Shown piece after piece: positions 34,871 to 47,560 of a DNA stretch of 64,000 nt. Source of the stretch: Artemia franciscana (lineage: Eukaryota > Arthropoda > Branchiopoda > Anostraca > Artemiidae); NCBI RefSeq assembly GCF_032884065.1, contig NC_088868.1:5839626-5903625 (forward strand). Direction: 5' to 3'. Position 1 is the stretch's first letter. Every line of letters starts with the position of its first letter. Below the pieces are notes generated by a model. That model was not told where the DNA came from. It ran no database searches and was given only the letters and a program-made list of their open reading frames with translations. A program made the position numbers and the translations under genes.

Positions 34871-35250
34871 CAACCGTGTAAGATTGTATTTTCCCCGAAC
34901 CCAGGCTGGGTAGGAAAAGAGCTCGTGAGAAATATCGTCATTAGTATATCGACAGAAGGGGGGGTGGTCTCTTTAGTATCCAAAGAGATAGCTAGAGGTA
35001 TTAGTGGTGACCAAGCTGTTGGCACCCTTGGCCCAGAGTTTGGCCCTTTTGATTGTTTGATCACATTACCATGCCTAATGAAACCACCAGAGTTGGCCCC
35101 AGATATAATTGTGGTACGAGAGGTGGTATATACATTACAATAGGAGTGGCCGCGAAGCTTTCTATTACAATAATTCTGTTCTTTTCCTAAAACTTTATCT
35201 TTAGCATCTCTAAGTCTAAAAAATATCGTTACAAAGGATTTTAAAAGCAA
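34798..35250 (-). CDS. Unidentified 150-codon open frame
   Basis: Longest open frame between 25 and 60 kb. The composition is mixed rather than simple (for example TIISGANSGGFIRHGNVIKQ), and the sequence is less AT-rich than its surroundings. A possible splice acceptor (ATATTTTTTAG) lies at about 35222, which would start the exon inside the frame. The C-terminal 25 codons lie in the local duplication, so the end of the frame is probably not coding. The opposite strand is also open for 72 codons (34925-35143). I recognise no domain in either direction. It may be part of a host gene on the minus strand together with the exon at 37989-38180, or a repeat. Confidence 0.25.
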   Translation of the reverse strand: MLLKSFVTIFFRLRDAKDKVLGKEQNYCNRKLRGHSYCNVYTTSRTTIISGANSGGFIRHGNVIKQSKGPNSGPRVPTAWSPLIPLAISLDTKETTPPSVDILMTIFLTSSFPTQPGFGENTILHGCIHLYSSDVTLAKQVSINSETKLK

Positions 35251-36366
<1,116 letters not shown>

Positions 36367-36739
36367 TTTAGATTGTTACTCCGTCATTTTTATTGTATTG
36401 TGCTAGTAATAAATAAACAAATTATGGAACATTAAGACTTCCTTTTAAAAATGCATGTGAATTTTCTCCTATGTTAGAGATCTCTTTCGTATCAAGTCCA
36501 GTCATTATTAATGAAGAAAACAATATGAAGGAAAAGCAAAGCAAGGGAAGAAAAATAGTACAAAAACGGAAAAAAAATTCAGAATTAAAAAATACAAAAT
36601 TACAATTACACAGATTCCGGTTTGTTGTAAAGACATTGGTTTCCATTATTTTCAATTAATCTGAAATTAATCTGACATTTTTTTGTTTGTTTAATCAATG
36701 TCAGTTTGTTATCCATTTTTTTCTATTGCTCTAATAACC

Positions 36740-36865
36740 AGCACTCTAATGTATATTTTAGGGTTTTGGACGACAATTTGTTTTGAAGAGGTTGATTAGA
36801 GTTACTTTCAATTAATCTTTAATATACATCTTCTAGTTTAGAGCACGTCAATTCAATGTAAATTT

Positions 36866-36910
<45 letters not shown>

Positions 36911-37200
36911 ATCTCTAATGCTTACTCTGCTTTCTAATCTACAATTTATGGTTTTGGGTATGACAATTTGTTTTGGAGAGGTTGATGAATATTACTTTCA
37001 CTTAATCTCTAATATACATTTTTTGGTTTAGAGCACGTCAATTCGTTGTAAAGAGACTGATTTTGATTTGTTTTTACATTAGTTTCTAATCCTTACTCTG
37101 TTCTTTAATCTACAATTTATGGTTAGGGGGCGACCAGTTGTTTTGAAGAGGTTGTTTGGAATTACTTTCAATTTATGTCTAAAATACATTTTTATTGATC
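36740..37200. repeat. Tandem repeat of ~170-190 bp, three units
   Basis: Units marked by GACAATTTGTTTTG.AGAGG at about 36770 and 36960, and a variant at 37129, followed by TTTAGAGCACGTCAATTC. The first unit contains a poly-T tract of 41 at 36869-36909. Confidence 0.8.
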
Positions 37201-37479
37201 ACCAATGGTTGTTCTCTGATAATATACCTCTTCCGGTTTTGGACGTTTGAATTCCTTGTGGTGTAGCTGATACCTTTCTTACCAAGTACTCTTTTAAAAA
37301 AACTACCCCTGTACGATTTTTAACGTGCTTGCTTGACCAACCGCTCTCTCTAGTTACTTACAAGCTACTCTTTCTAAAACAATTCCCCTTATGGTAAAGG
37401 TTTTTGAATTCTACGCTAATATAATGAAAAAGAAAATCACTACTGCAACAGCAGAAACACAGAAACAAACGCACACCAT

Positions 37480-37960
37480 ACAACCAAACATAACAAATAT
37501 AAACTATAAAAAGTAATAATAAATAATATATAATAAACAATATATAAAATATAATAAATAATTAATAATAGATAATATAAAATAATATATACTTTTCAAA
37601 ATTTAGAATAAAATCTTTACTTTGAGTAAGACGATCCCGGTCTAATCGATCACTAATGCATCATCAATCACATCAATCAAATATAATAAAGTATAATAAA
37701 TAATGAATAATAGATAATATATATAAAATATATATATATAATTTTCAAAATTTGGGATAAAATCTTTACTCTGAGTAAGACCATCCTGGTCTAATTCAAT
37801 CTCTAACATCTCATCAATCACATCAATCACTAATCTAATCAAATATAATAAAATATAATAAATAATAAATAATAGATGATATATAAAAAAATATATATAA
37901 TTTTCAAAATCTTTACTGTGAGTAAGACGATCCTGGTCTAATCAGTCACTAAAAAACAAC
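37480..37960. repeat. Tandem repeat of ~148 bp, three units
   Basis: GAGTAAGACGATCC and variants at 37624, 37773 and 37920, each preceded by AAAATCTTTACT and an AT-only stretch. Confidence 0.85.
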
Positions 37961-37988
37961 CCTCTTTTTAATATTTCTACTTACTTAC

Positions 37989-38180
37989 CAACATGTGTTC
38001 AAAAAGTTTCCAATCGGCCAGTAGCAGAAATCGACAAAATTCCCAAAGCTGCTGACAAAGTCGGGGATAGTGGAAACACTGGCATTTTCTGATAAAACCT
38101 TCCGTCAAAATTTTACTAGGCCATGAAAACTGCCATGTAGCATGGATATACTTTGCACGCTGGCTTCCCAACTTCTTTCC
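37989..38180 (-). CDS. Internal exon of an unidentified protein-coding gene
   Basis: On the minus strand a good acceptor (CCCCTTGTCTGCTTTATTTTAG) precedes 192 bases that are open in one frame, followed by a consensus donor (TTG then GTAAGTAAG). The length is exactly 64 codons, phase 0 at both ends. The translation begins GKKLGSQRAKYIHATWQFSW, is rich in Trp, Cys, Phe and Leu (CQQLWEFCRFLLLADWKLFE), and does not look like translated AT repeat. I do not recognise the family. It runs opposite to CLPTM1L. If CLPTM1L exons lie upstream of it, this gene is nested in a CLPTM1L intron on the other strand. Neighbouring exons were not found. Confidence 0.55.
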
Positions 38181-38398
38181 CTAAAATAAAGCAGACAAGG
38201 GGTTTATGGCTGGAGAATGTCTATGTCGCAAAATTTGGTTTTTGGCACAAGAATTTGTGGTAATGAAGCTGATTTACCAACTTCTCTCTGTCTGGTTCAT
38301 CTGGTTGATTACCAAAATATTCATGTACGTTTATTTATATATCATTTGGCGTACGTGCTAGTTATATTTGTATATACAGTCATGTACGTTTGTTTCAG

Positions 38399-38477
38399 AA
38401 ATGGGACACATCACAGCGCCACGGTTTGACCGTGGTCAGTGGACTGATTCCGGATAGCGTATCAAAGCACAGCAAAG
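38399..38477 (+). CDS. Possible 79-nt exon, + strand
   Basis: Acceptor ACGTTTGTTTCAG, then 79 bases open in one frame (KWDTSQRHGLTVVSGLIPDS, then VSKHSK), then the donor AAAG-GTATGT. It ends after one base of a codon, and the next CLPTM1L exon (39361) needs exactly one base, so the phases are compatible. However, the peptide does not resemble the part of CLPTM1L expected here (the SLGRLRFW region). It may be an unrelated or alternative exon, or chance. A 17-base hairpin (CCACGGT/ACCGTGG) lies inside at 38419-38435. Confidence 0.25.
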
Positions 38478-39360
38478 GTATGTAAATTTGTCATTGCGCA
38501 CACGTGAGGGAGGAGCCAAGGAGAAACCTGCTACACATGATGTGTCCCTGAACTCTTCAATGGAGATTATAAATATGGGCGTGACTGTTTATATGTATGT
38601 ACCTAGGCTGTGCTTACCAGCTCCTCCCATAAAATAATTCCTCTGGGGTTTTTGACTATGCGTATCTCCTGTTGCTTGACCAACTAGAGTTTGACGACTG
38701 GAGAACGGTTATTATGGACACTTTAGCATCTCTTTTTTGCCTTTAACTATGTCTTTAGCCACTCTATAATTGGCATTCAGTATTTTAATTGATAAAACTC
38801 TTTCCACAATACAAGTTTTTCAATGAAAAGTTAAGAGCTATTTAAAAGTTAAAAGTTAGAGTCAAATAATCTTCCAAGCATAAAACTACCACAAATTACC
38901 ATCAATAAATGAATGGAACTCAAAACTAAAAGAAATTACAACAAATAAGCCAGTCAAACACAAAACGAGCAAAAGGTAACATGGGTAGGGCTGAAAATCC
39001 CCGTGCCTTTTGAAGACCAGAGTATAATTTGTACTTTACTGAAAAAAAAACCAAATGACCATGGATTGTCGTCAAATATGCATATACTTATATTTGTTCC
39101 TTAAAGTTCTAATAATTTTTTAGGCTAGGTGTATTATATTATTACAACTCTATTATGTTTTTAGCATAGTGCATACTTCAGTTTTAGTTTTCAGTAAAGT
39201 GACGATAATTTTTTTAAATCCTTGATTGGTGTTAAATATTATAAGCAACAAAGAAAAAGTTATTATGGAAATTTCAGTATGTCTTTTCGGAAAATTTCTT
39301 TATGCCTTTTGAAATTTTTGAATATTTTCAGTGTTTGGGTTCAGTTTTCTTCTTCTTTAG

Positions 39361-39473
39361 AGCAGATGAAGAATTTCGGCTTCACGGACAAAGATCTGGA
39401 CGATGTAAAAGGAATCTTCACTGACACCAGTATCTATTTTCTTTGTCTGACATTTTTTGTAGCCGGCTTTCAT
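39361..39473 (+). CDS. CLPTM1L: CLPTM1L, internal exon a
   Basis: Acceptor TTCTTCTTCTTTAG, 113 bases, donor CAT-GTAAGAA. Two bases complete a codon (phase 1 in), then 37 codons: QMKNFGFTDKDLDDVKGIFT followed by DTSIYFLCLTFFVAGFH. From memory, human CLPTM1L reads QQFGFSEKDADEVKGIFVDT and NLYFLALTFFVAAFH at this place, near-identical over the core. It covers the end of the luminal domain and the first half of a transmembrane helix. CLPTM1L is an ER multi-pass protein of the CLPTM1 family, reported as a scramblase for the glycolipid intermediate of GPI-anchor synthesis. The exon follows a ~30-kb stretch in which no earlier exon could be recognised. Confidence 0.93.
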
Positions 39474-40019
39474 GTAAGAATTTATATCTATTCTATTTGT
39501 TTTTATACCTCCGCTTTTACAGCTTTTCTAAATCAGAACGACTCGTACAAAGGTTTATCTCAATCAAAAATCTATATTACCAATAAAAGAGGAGCAGCTA
39601 TTATGAATCGTTACGTTTAAGTATCAAAAACAGTGAAATGAAATGTAACGCGGTATTGCGCGACATTACTGCAGAATATAGGCCTACAGTATGGCATTAA
39701 AAATACATAAATGTATAAAATTGGCTCATTGTGTACGTTAAAATGAGAAGGGGGGACTATTATAAACATTTAAAAGGGTAGTAATTTTTTTTTAAAGTTC
39801 CAAGGACATTAAGAATGATATATGACTGATTGAATTGGTTAAGCAGAAACTTGTAAATTCACATACATTAAATTTTTATTTAATTAAATTATTATTTTAT
39901 TAAATTAAATTATAAATATATTACGATAAAATTATTGAAGACTGAAAAATTAGAAAGGATTGGGAAAGCCATTTTTAATGAGAAAGACCTTTATAGGCAG
40001 ACATGTACTTTCTGACAGT
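39474..40019. other. Start of CLPTM1L intron a
   Basis: AT-rich, nothing recognised. Confidence 0.4.
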
Positions 40020-41745
40020 GGCGGGTGCACAATATAAAAAAAAACGTGGATGATAAATCAGCGTAAATATGGTATAAGCATGTGACATCAAATAGATTAA
40101 GAATGTCTAGCTTCCCTTGGAAGGTCTAGATATCTTTAGGTATCTCAGGTATCTTTAGATATATCTCAGAAAAATCTGCATAAATATGGCATAAGCATGT
40201 GACACCAAATAGATTAAGAATGTCTAGCTTCCCTCGAAAGGTCTAGATATCTTTAGGTATCTCAGATATCTCAGGTATCTTTAGATATATCTCTATAAAA
40301 TCAGCATAAATATAGTATAAGCATGTGACACCAAATAGATTGAGAATGTCTAGCTTCTCTTGGAAGGTCTAGATATCTTTAGGTATCTCAGGTATCTTTA
40401 GATATATCTCAGAAAAATCTGCATAAATATGGTATAAGCATGTGACACCAAATAGATTAAGAATGTCTAGCTTCCCTCGGAAGGTTTAGATATCTTTAGG
40501 TATCTCAGATATCTTAGGTATCTTTAGATATATCTCAGAAAAATCAGCATAAATATGGTATAAGCCTTTTGACACTAAATAGATTAAGAGTGTCCAGCTT
40601 CCCTCGAAAGGTCTAGATATCTTTAGGTATCTCAGATATCTCAGGTATCTTTAGATATATCTCAGAAAAATCAGCATAAATATGGTATAAGCATGTGACA
40701 CCAAATAGATTGAGAATGTCTAGCTTCCCTTGGAAGGTCTAGATATCTTTAGGTATCTCAGGTATCTTAGGTATATCTCAGAAAAATCTGCATAAATATG
40801 GCATAAGCATGTGGCACCAAATAGATTGAGAATGTCTAGCTTCTCTTGGAAGGTTTAGATATCTTTAGGTATCTCAGATATCTTAAGTATTTTTAGATAT
40901 TTCTTAGAAAAATCAGCATAAATATGGTATAAGCATGTGACACCAAATAGATTAAGAATGTCTAGCTTCCCTCGGAAGGTTTAGATATCTTTAGGTATCT
41001 CAGATATCTTAGGTATCTTTAGATATATCTCAGAAAAATCAGCATAAATATGGTATAAGCCTTTTGACACTAAATAGATTAAGAGTGTCTAGCTTCCCTC
41101 GAAAGGTCTAGATATCTTTAGGTATCTCAGATATCTCAGGTATCTTTAGATATATCTCAGAAAAATCAGCATAAATATTGTATAAGCATGTGAGACCAAA
41201 TAGATTGAGAATGTCTAGCTTCCCTTGGAAGGTCTAGATATCTTTAGGTATCTCAGGTATCTTTAGATATATCTCAGAAAAATCTGCATAAATATGGCAT
41301 AAGCATGTGACACCAAATAGATTGAGAATGTCTAGCTTCTCTTGGAAGGTCTAGATATCTTTAGGTATCTCAGGTATCTTTAGATATATCTCAGAAAAAT
41401 CTGCGTAAATATGGTATAAGCATGTGACACCAAATAGATTAAGAATGTCTAGCTTCCCTCGGAAGGTTTAGATATCTTTAGGTATCTCAGATATCTTAGG
41501 TATCTTTAGATATATCTCAGAAAAATCAGCATAAATATGGTATAAGCCTTTTGACACTAAATAGATTAAGAATGTATAGCTTCCCTTTAAAGGTCTAGAT
41601 ATCTTTAGGTATCTCAGATATCTCAGGTATTTTTAGATATATCTCAGAAAAATCAGCATAAATATGATATAAATATGTGACACCAAATAGACTAAGAATG
41701 TCTAGCTTCCCTTGGACGGTTTAGATATCTTTAGGAATCTGCAAA
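40020..41745. repeat. Satellite array, 14 units of 117 or 126 bp
   Basis: Units marked by TC(A/T)GCATAAATATGG.ATAAG at 40058, 40175, 40301, 40418, 40544, 40671, 40788, 40913, 41039, 41166, 41283, 41400, 41526 and 41653. Spacings are either 117 or 125-127. The 9-base difference is an extra copy of the short subrepeat ending the unit (ATCTCAGAT / ATCTTAGGT). The unit itself is made of smaller AGATATCTTTAGGTATCT-like pieces. Apart from the first marker, the spelling TCTGC always follows a 117-base spacing and TCAGC always follows a 125-127-base one, so two unit types are interleaved. No coding frame. Confidence 0.95.
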
Positions 41746-42689
41746 TCGTCAATGTCTGAGTGTTTATGTAGAGAAGTATTGTCAGACTTAGCAAAATAGT
41801 TTTCTTATTTATTTTCACGATTCTACTTGGCAACACTGACAAAAGGTTGATGCTGCCCCAAATTCTTCATAACAACAACCAAAATAAAAATCTTAGAAAA
41901 TCTTGGTTTTCAGATATGAAAAGACTTCAGGGACAAGGGGGCTCAGGGACAATTTTTTTTTTACCGGCTATGTATTTTTGTCTTAATAGCTATATATTAT
42001 TCAACGGCCCTTTAACGGCTATAGGTTATTGTGTAATTGTTTACAAGCTGTTAGAGAAGGGATAGTAAGTCTTATTATGAGACAGATGGCACTGAAGTCT
42101 GAAAAGTGAATTTTTAGGTTGAAATATCCGAACTTCTCATAACAGGTGACTCAGATAGACAAGGAGAGAGAAGTAACCCCCTGGCCTTAGGAATGGATTT
42201 AAAGAGAGAGGAAATAGGTTCAACCGATTCTTAGTATCTAAGCACCTTTCAAAACTCACATATATTTCACTTTTTATGAAAAAAAGTAAGAATGTGTTCC
42301 AGAAGCCAATTGTGAATTATCATCAATTATAATTAATTGTCTGTTGTTAAAATAATCTAATGAAAATCATAGTTGATATGATTAAAAGTATAATTATCAT
42401 TTATGATAACTATCCCCTGGAATGAACACTAAGAAAGAGTTTGATATTGGTATAATGTGCCTGGAAATGTTCAGCTTTTAGATTTAAGCAGATTTTAGCA
42501 AGGAGGAATAAATACTGTTTCGTGTAAACTGATTTCCTAGTAATATAATCTTTACTGGCTTTTCCCTACCATTAATTAGTTATAATTTCCTCATTTCCAA
42601 TTTTGACACTCCAGCACTATGGGATATACTAATAAATAATGGATGCAGTAACATCATAAAATTTTCGCAAAAAAACTCAGCAAGAAATT
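41746..42689. other. Intron a, single-copy part
   Basis: A 72-codon frame at 41847-42065 is open but unsupported. Nothing else recognised. Confidence 0.4.
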
Positions 42690-42699
42690 GGGGTAGAAA

Positions 42700-42815
42700 A
42701 ATTTTAAATTTTATTCGTTGAAGGGCTAAGGCAAAATCATAACGATAACCCGTTGAAGGGCTAAGGCAAAATCACACCGATTACCCGGTGTCGAGATAAC
42801 TCGGCACCGGGTAAT
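42700..42815. repeat. Short direct repeat followed by a hairpin
   Basis: TGAAGGGCTAAGGCAAAATCA occurs twice in a row (about 42719 and 42753), then a 16-bp stem ATTACCCGGTGTCGAG / CTCGGCACCGGGTAAT with one mismatch and an ATAA loop at 42780-42815. Confidence 0.85.
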
Positions 42816-43114
42816 AATTCGATATTTTTTTTGTCAACGGTCTTATCACTTTTTTCTTTTGATTTTCCATGTAGCTCGGATATCTAGCCGCCGGACTTAA
42901 ACTAAAAAGCACACTGAAGTTACACAGCTCTGATGTTGTCACAAAACATTCAATCGATAATACAAGTAATAAAACCACTGCGCGTAAAGAGTAATGATTA
43001 TAAAAATAATCCTCATAAAAATAACCGCTATATGATAGTGAAAGTCAAAGCTTCTTGACTGAGCAATCAAAACTGCTTACTTAAAAAGCTTCAAGAGCTT
43101 GGTGATAAAGCGCC

Positions 43115-43390
43115 GGATTTCTATTTTTCGAATTTCGATAACTTGATATTTGTTTCATCACTGACACTGGTTTTAAAAGTTTTTTTTTTTGGTTCTCTGG
43201 GTTTCCCGGAATCTATTTTTCGAATTTTGGTAATTTGATATTTGTTTTATCACTGACACTGGTTTTAAAACTTTTTTTTGGTTCTCTGGGTTTCCCGGAA
43301 TCTATTTTTCGAATATCGGTAATTTGATATTTGTTTTATCACTGGCACTGGTTTTAAAACTTTTTTCTTTTGGTTTTCTGCGCAGCTATA
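43115..43390. repeat. 90-bp tandem repeat, three units
   Basis: CTATTTTTCGAA at 43122, 43213 and 43303. Each unit contains TTGATATTTGTTT.ATCAC and GGTTTTAAAA, with GGGTTTCCCGGAAT between units. Confidence 0.9.
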
Positions 43391-44629
43391 GAAATTCACT
43401 GACCAAGGCCGTAGCTAGGATTGTCGGTCGAGGGAGGAGAACAACCTCCTCCCTTTTTTTGGGGGGGGGGGGTAGAAAAACCTTTAAAAACACATCAAAG
43501 TTTGTTTATATGTATTTTGTTACGTTTTTATGAGTCGGACAAAAATTTCGAGGGGATAGAGGGTTCAACCCCCTTCCCTCCTAGATACAGCCTTTACAGT
43601 GGCCCTGCATGAATAAAGTCTGACCTAACAAGCTCTGTTAGGTCGCTTTTAAGATTAATTAGAAAACGCGGGGTTTACATACGATGGAAGGATTTTCTTT
43701 TTTCACATTTTTTTTTATTGTGTAATGTTTGTATATTTCATCTTTTTTATTTATTTTTGTTGATTCGCTTGAGCTAATTTTCCTTCCTATTTTTCTGTTG
43801 GTAAAGTTTCCAGATATTTGCCTAATATATTCCAACTGTAATAGTTATTTTTACAAAAATTTCTTTTTGTCTTATTAAAAGTTTTATTCGTTTTTCAATA
43901 TTTATTATTTCATTTTATTTAGTTCTCATTTATTTTTTTCAATTTCAAATAGATATTAATCAGTATAGACTACGTATATTGGCTAAGTATGAATGAACAA
44001 AACCTAGTTTTTCTCTATTTATTAATATATGCACAGTCAATACAATATTTATAGTTTCTTGGTGAATCAAGAAAGAGACTTATAAAATTCAGTGACGAAT
44101 TCAATTTCAAATTTCCACCCTAAAAAGAAAAATAACTGTAGTGATATCAATAAGTGCAATATTCATTATCGTAACTGAGTATTATGCGTTCGCCTATCAC
44201 TTGTAATTTATTTTCTTTTTTTTCGATTAAAATACCAAAAAGAATATATTTTTCAAAGTCAGCCACATCTTCCACCCCAGAACTGGTGTCTCTTGCTTTC
44301 CGTTCCCGTTCAATATAATCAGTTAATGTCGAACCACATCTTGAGAATAAATGGGCTCGGAAATATATTTTTTTTTAATAGCAAGAAGGTTTTGTCTTTT
44401 TAAGTATGTATCCTTGTTTTTACGGAATATCTTTGCAACTGTATAAAACAGTGTCGTCAGATGCGGTGCGTTTGCACCATTTGAGGAGGCTGCTTATTCA
44501 ACTGTTGAAATCACCCAATTTTTTGGAAATCCGACTTGTTTGAATAGTGTATTCACCAGCGTAAATTTGCTTGAAAACTGGTACATTTGCCCATTCTTTC
44601 TTTTGTAGTTGATGCTTTTGTGTTATAAT
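43391..44629. other. Intron a, AT-rich part
   Basis: Contains a short G-run and C-rich piece at 43430-43600 that resembles FB-type junk. No gene recognised. Confidence 0.35.
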
Positions 44630-44639
44630 TAAGGTGTGC

Positions 44640-44775
44640 GTGTAACTGAACCCCCATGTAGTTGAAGTCCAAGCAAATGAACCCCCGTGCAACTCAATCC
44701 CATTTAACTGAACCCCCGTGTAATTGAATCCCCATGTACCTGAACCCCCTTGAAACTGAACCCCCAGTGTAACAT
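44640..44775. repeat. Short tandem array of ACTGAACCCCCGTGT
   Basis: About eight units of 16-20 bases, variants of ACTGAACCCCCGTGTA. Unusually C-rich for this window. The 64-codon minus-strand frame at 44498-44692 is a by-product. Confidence 0.85.
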
Positions 44776-46380
44776 TTTGCCCATTTGCACCAGATTTTAT
44801 AAGTTTTTTCTATTGTGGTTTATGCTATCCTAATTCAAGCATCTGGTTAATAATTTTGTTGGTTAATATTTCTTCTCTTCTTTCATTTAGATTTGTTTAA
44901 TCAAAATTTTTTTTCTTCTTTCGTTTGTTTCTTGCTGCTAAACGCTTTCGGATTTGAAGCCAAAATATTTGGATTTTATTTGCACAATTTTTTTTTCGTA
45001 CAGTTTTTTTCGTACAAAGCTGCCGGTGCTATCTATTAAAGAACACGCAATAGAGACTTAGTTGGTGGAATCCTTCAACTACTTTCAGGGCTACTATTAT
45101 TACTACTGCTGCTCTTACTATTGAACAAAATCATAAGGGTGTAAATACATCCAGGTTTTCAATTTTATATAGATACAATGATTTAGGAACAGTATACGGT
45201 ATTAACTTCTATTTTTCAGGGAAAGCTCAGATGTACAGTTAAATCAAAATATACTCTGTTTATCCCGATTTTCAAAAGGCCATATATTATTAAAGATTGT
45301 TGACAAATTTTGTCCATTGTATACGCAGTAAGTCAAGTCTGAATTTTTTTTGAGAAGACCCAAAAATACTTGAAGCACTTTTTTTTAACCTATGAAAAAT
45401 ACTTTGTCAATTAAAAAAGAACAGAAGTTAATTTTGAAAGACTCTTTCCACAGAAGAAGTTTTTCAAAGAAAAGTAAAGAGCTTCATTAAACCAAGATGT
45501 ACACAAATAGAGTCCAATAATATTTCTGATTATTTTACTATTTTATCTCACGCGAGTTACTCAAAACAAAATACATTTAGAAATTTTCTCTTTTTTAACT
45601 CCAATAAATTCAAAATTATTTACACTTTTAGGAATAAGGAATGAATATCACTAAATGTATTAAACTGAACTACCAATCCGCATTAATTTTTTTTCAAGAA
45701 TCCTGGCGATGTTTCGTTTTCTTTTAACATTATGAGAAATTAAAGCACTAGCTTGAAACAAGGATTGTTTTCAGTAAAGTGCAAATCTTTAGACTTTCTG
45801 TCTTTAGAAACTACGGGGGTATGTCACCCCCTATGCCTCTTAGTTTTTGATCGTTTTGAGTTTGACTCGGTTATTTATTATAATCTCTATTTGTTTTGGG
45901 TTTTATTTACTTATTTATGGTGATTAATGGTAGTTTCACGCTTGAGTTATTACTTGACTTTTGTTTGTGCTCATCTTGGGTTTAATGAAGTTCTTTGCTT
46001 TTCTTTGAATAACTGCTTTTGTATAAAAAAGTTTAAAAAGTTAATATTCAGTAATGGGGAATCGAATGGTATTATGTTGATGGACCTTTGACTGACCAGA
46101 TTGCTATCTACCCGGCATCATAATATCAGTGTTATAATATATTTGTTCATCTTTTGGGTATTTTTTCAATATACAGAGTATATTCAAAGTAATATACAGA
46201 ACAATGTAATTACAGGGTATGGATATGTATATTTTTCCAATATTACCATTTTTTTTTAGATTCAGGAAAAAAAATGATGAACGAAAAAAAAAAAATACAC
46301 TTAAAGAAAGAAATTCTCTAACTTCTTATTAAATGCTCTGTAAATTTGTGTTTTGAAACACAGTTCTGGTGTTGTCCAAG
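44776..46380. other. Intron a, AT-rich single-copy part
   Basis: No supported feature over 1.6 kb. Confidence 0.4.
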
Positions 46381-46886
46381 ATTTGATCTTATTATGGAAG
46401 CCGACCCAGTGACGTTGATTTAGTTAAGAGCGTAGTGTGGGCAAGTTTGGCTTAATAATAAAATAAAAATGGCTCTAAAAGCTAGTACCTCAAATCAAGT
46501 GTTTTTCTTCTACCTTTCAACTTATTCTGCAGTACAAAAAAAATGCTTTTGCTGCCATCTAATATTCGTATTTGCTAGAGTCAGTGCTTTTCCTAAAGAT
46601 GGCTAAGTAAAAGTGAGTCTCAGGTAGTAAAAATTCTAGGAGCCACATTTGTTTCATTTTCTTTTCTGCTTAGTAACTCTATTTAGTGTACTATAAAGAG
46701 ACTTAAATACACGTACATAAGACTTTAATAATCTAAAAATGAGACTTAAATATAAGTATATTTTAATATACTTAATTAGAGAGGTTTAATAAGTCTCTAA
46801 TTAGGATTATATTCTTAATAACTCTGTTAGTTTGTCTGTTTGTGATCGAGTCAAAGTATTCTTCCAATGTACAGAGTACTTGAAAT

Positions 46887-46888
<2 letters not shown>
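46381..46888 (+). repeat. FD repeat, uninterrupted copy (empty site)
   Basis: Aligns with 54740-54822 and then, after a gap, with 56399-56670. Left shared landmarks are GTTGATTTAG, AAGAGC and ATAATAAAATAAAAA. Right shared ones are TCTA.AAGCTA, GTGTTTTT, CTTTCAACTT, CTAATATTC, TAAAGATGGC and AGTAAAAGT. In the second copy a 1.58-kb Helitron-like element sits at the break, so this copy records the site before insertion. The break here falls at about 46469-46473. Confidence 0.75.

Positions 46889-46961
<73 letters not shown>
46889..46961. repeat. (TA)n microsatellite, about 73 bp
   Basis: Uninterrupted alternating TA. Confidence 0.98.
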
Positions 46962-46964
<3 letters not shown>

Positions 46965-47179
46965 CATCTTTTACTTTAACGGCTATAATGTGTTATTGAG
47001 GTATCTTTCTAGACTGGTGTACTGATTAGAGTTAAGAAAAAATAAAATACTTTGACCTACTAGCTAGAAATTCGGCAAATTTTCAATTATTATTTCTAAT
47101 TATGCAGGTTAATACAACAGAGGTAATTTAGAACCTTTTAGAATTTTTATTTGACTAGTTATGCTGTCTGTGTGGCTTT

Positions 47180-47560
47180 TCGGTCTGAAAACAAAAATTA
47201 ATGCTTTAAGTATAAGGAGTGTTTGCTTCCAGGAGCATAAAAATGCACAGGAAATCTTTCTTTTTATTTTGGCCCCCTTTTTTGGACAAAATTTCTCTTT
47301 TTACAGTGATTAAATGATTAAACTACAAGGCTTACTTTTACATTTTTTACTTTTACAATATTACTTACATTTACATTGATTAAACTACAAGGCTTAAAAA
47401 TACACAGGAAATCTTTGGCCTCCTTTTTGGACAAAATTTCCCCTTTTACCTTGATTAAAAATAATTGTAAACTACGAGGCTTAGGCCCTGTTTTGGACAA
47501 AATTCCCCTTTTAACATTGATTTAATACGTGTAAACTACAAGGCTTAGGTGCACACCTCA
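47180..47560. repeat. Irregular tandem repeat
   Basis: Four diverged units built from TTTGGACAAAATTTC, TTTTTAC..TGATTAAA and AAACTACAAGGCTTA, with unequal spacing (about 55-155 bases). Confidence 0.75.
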
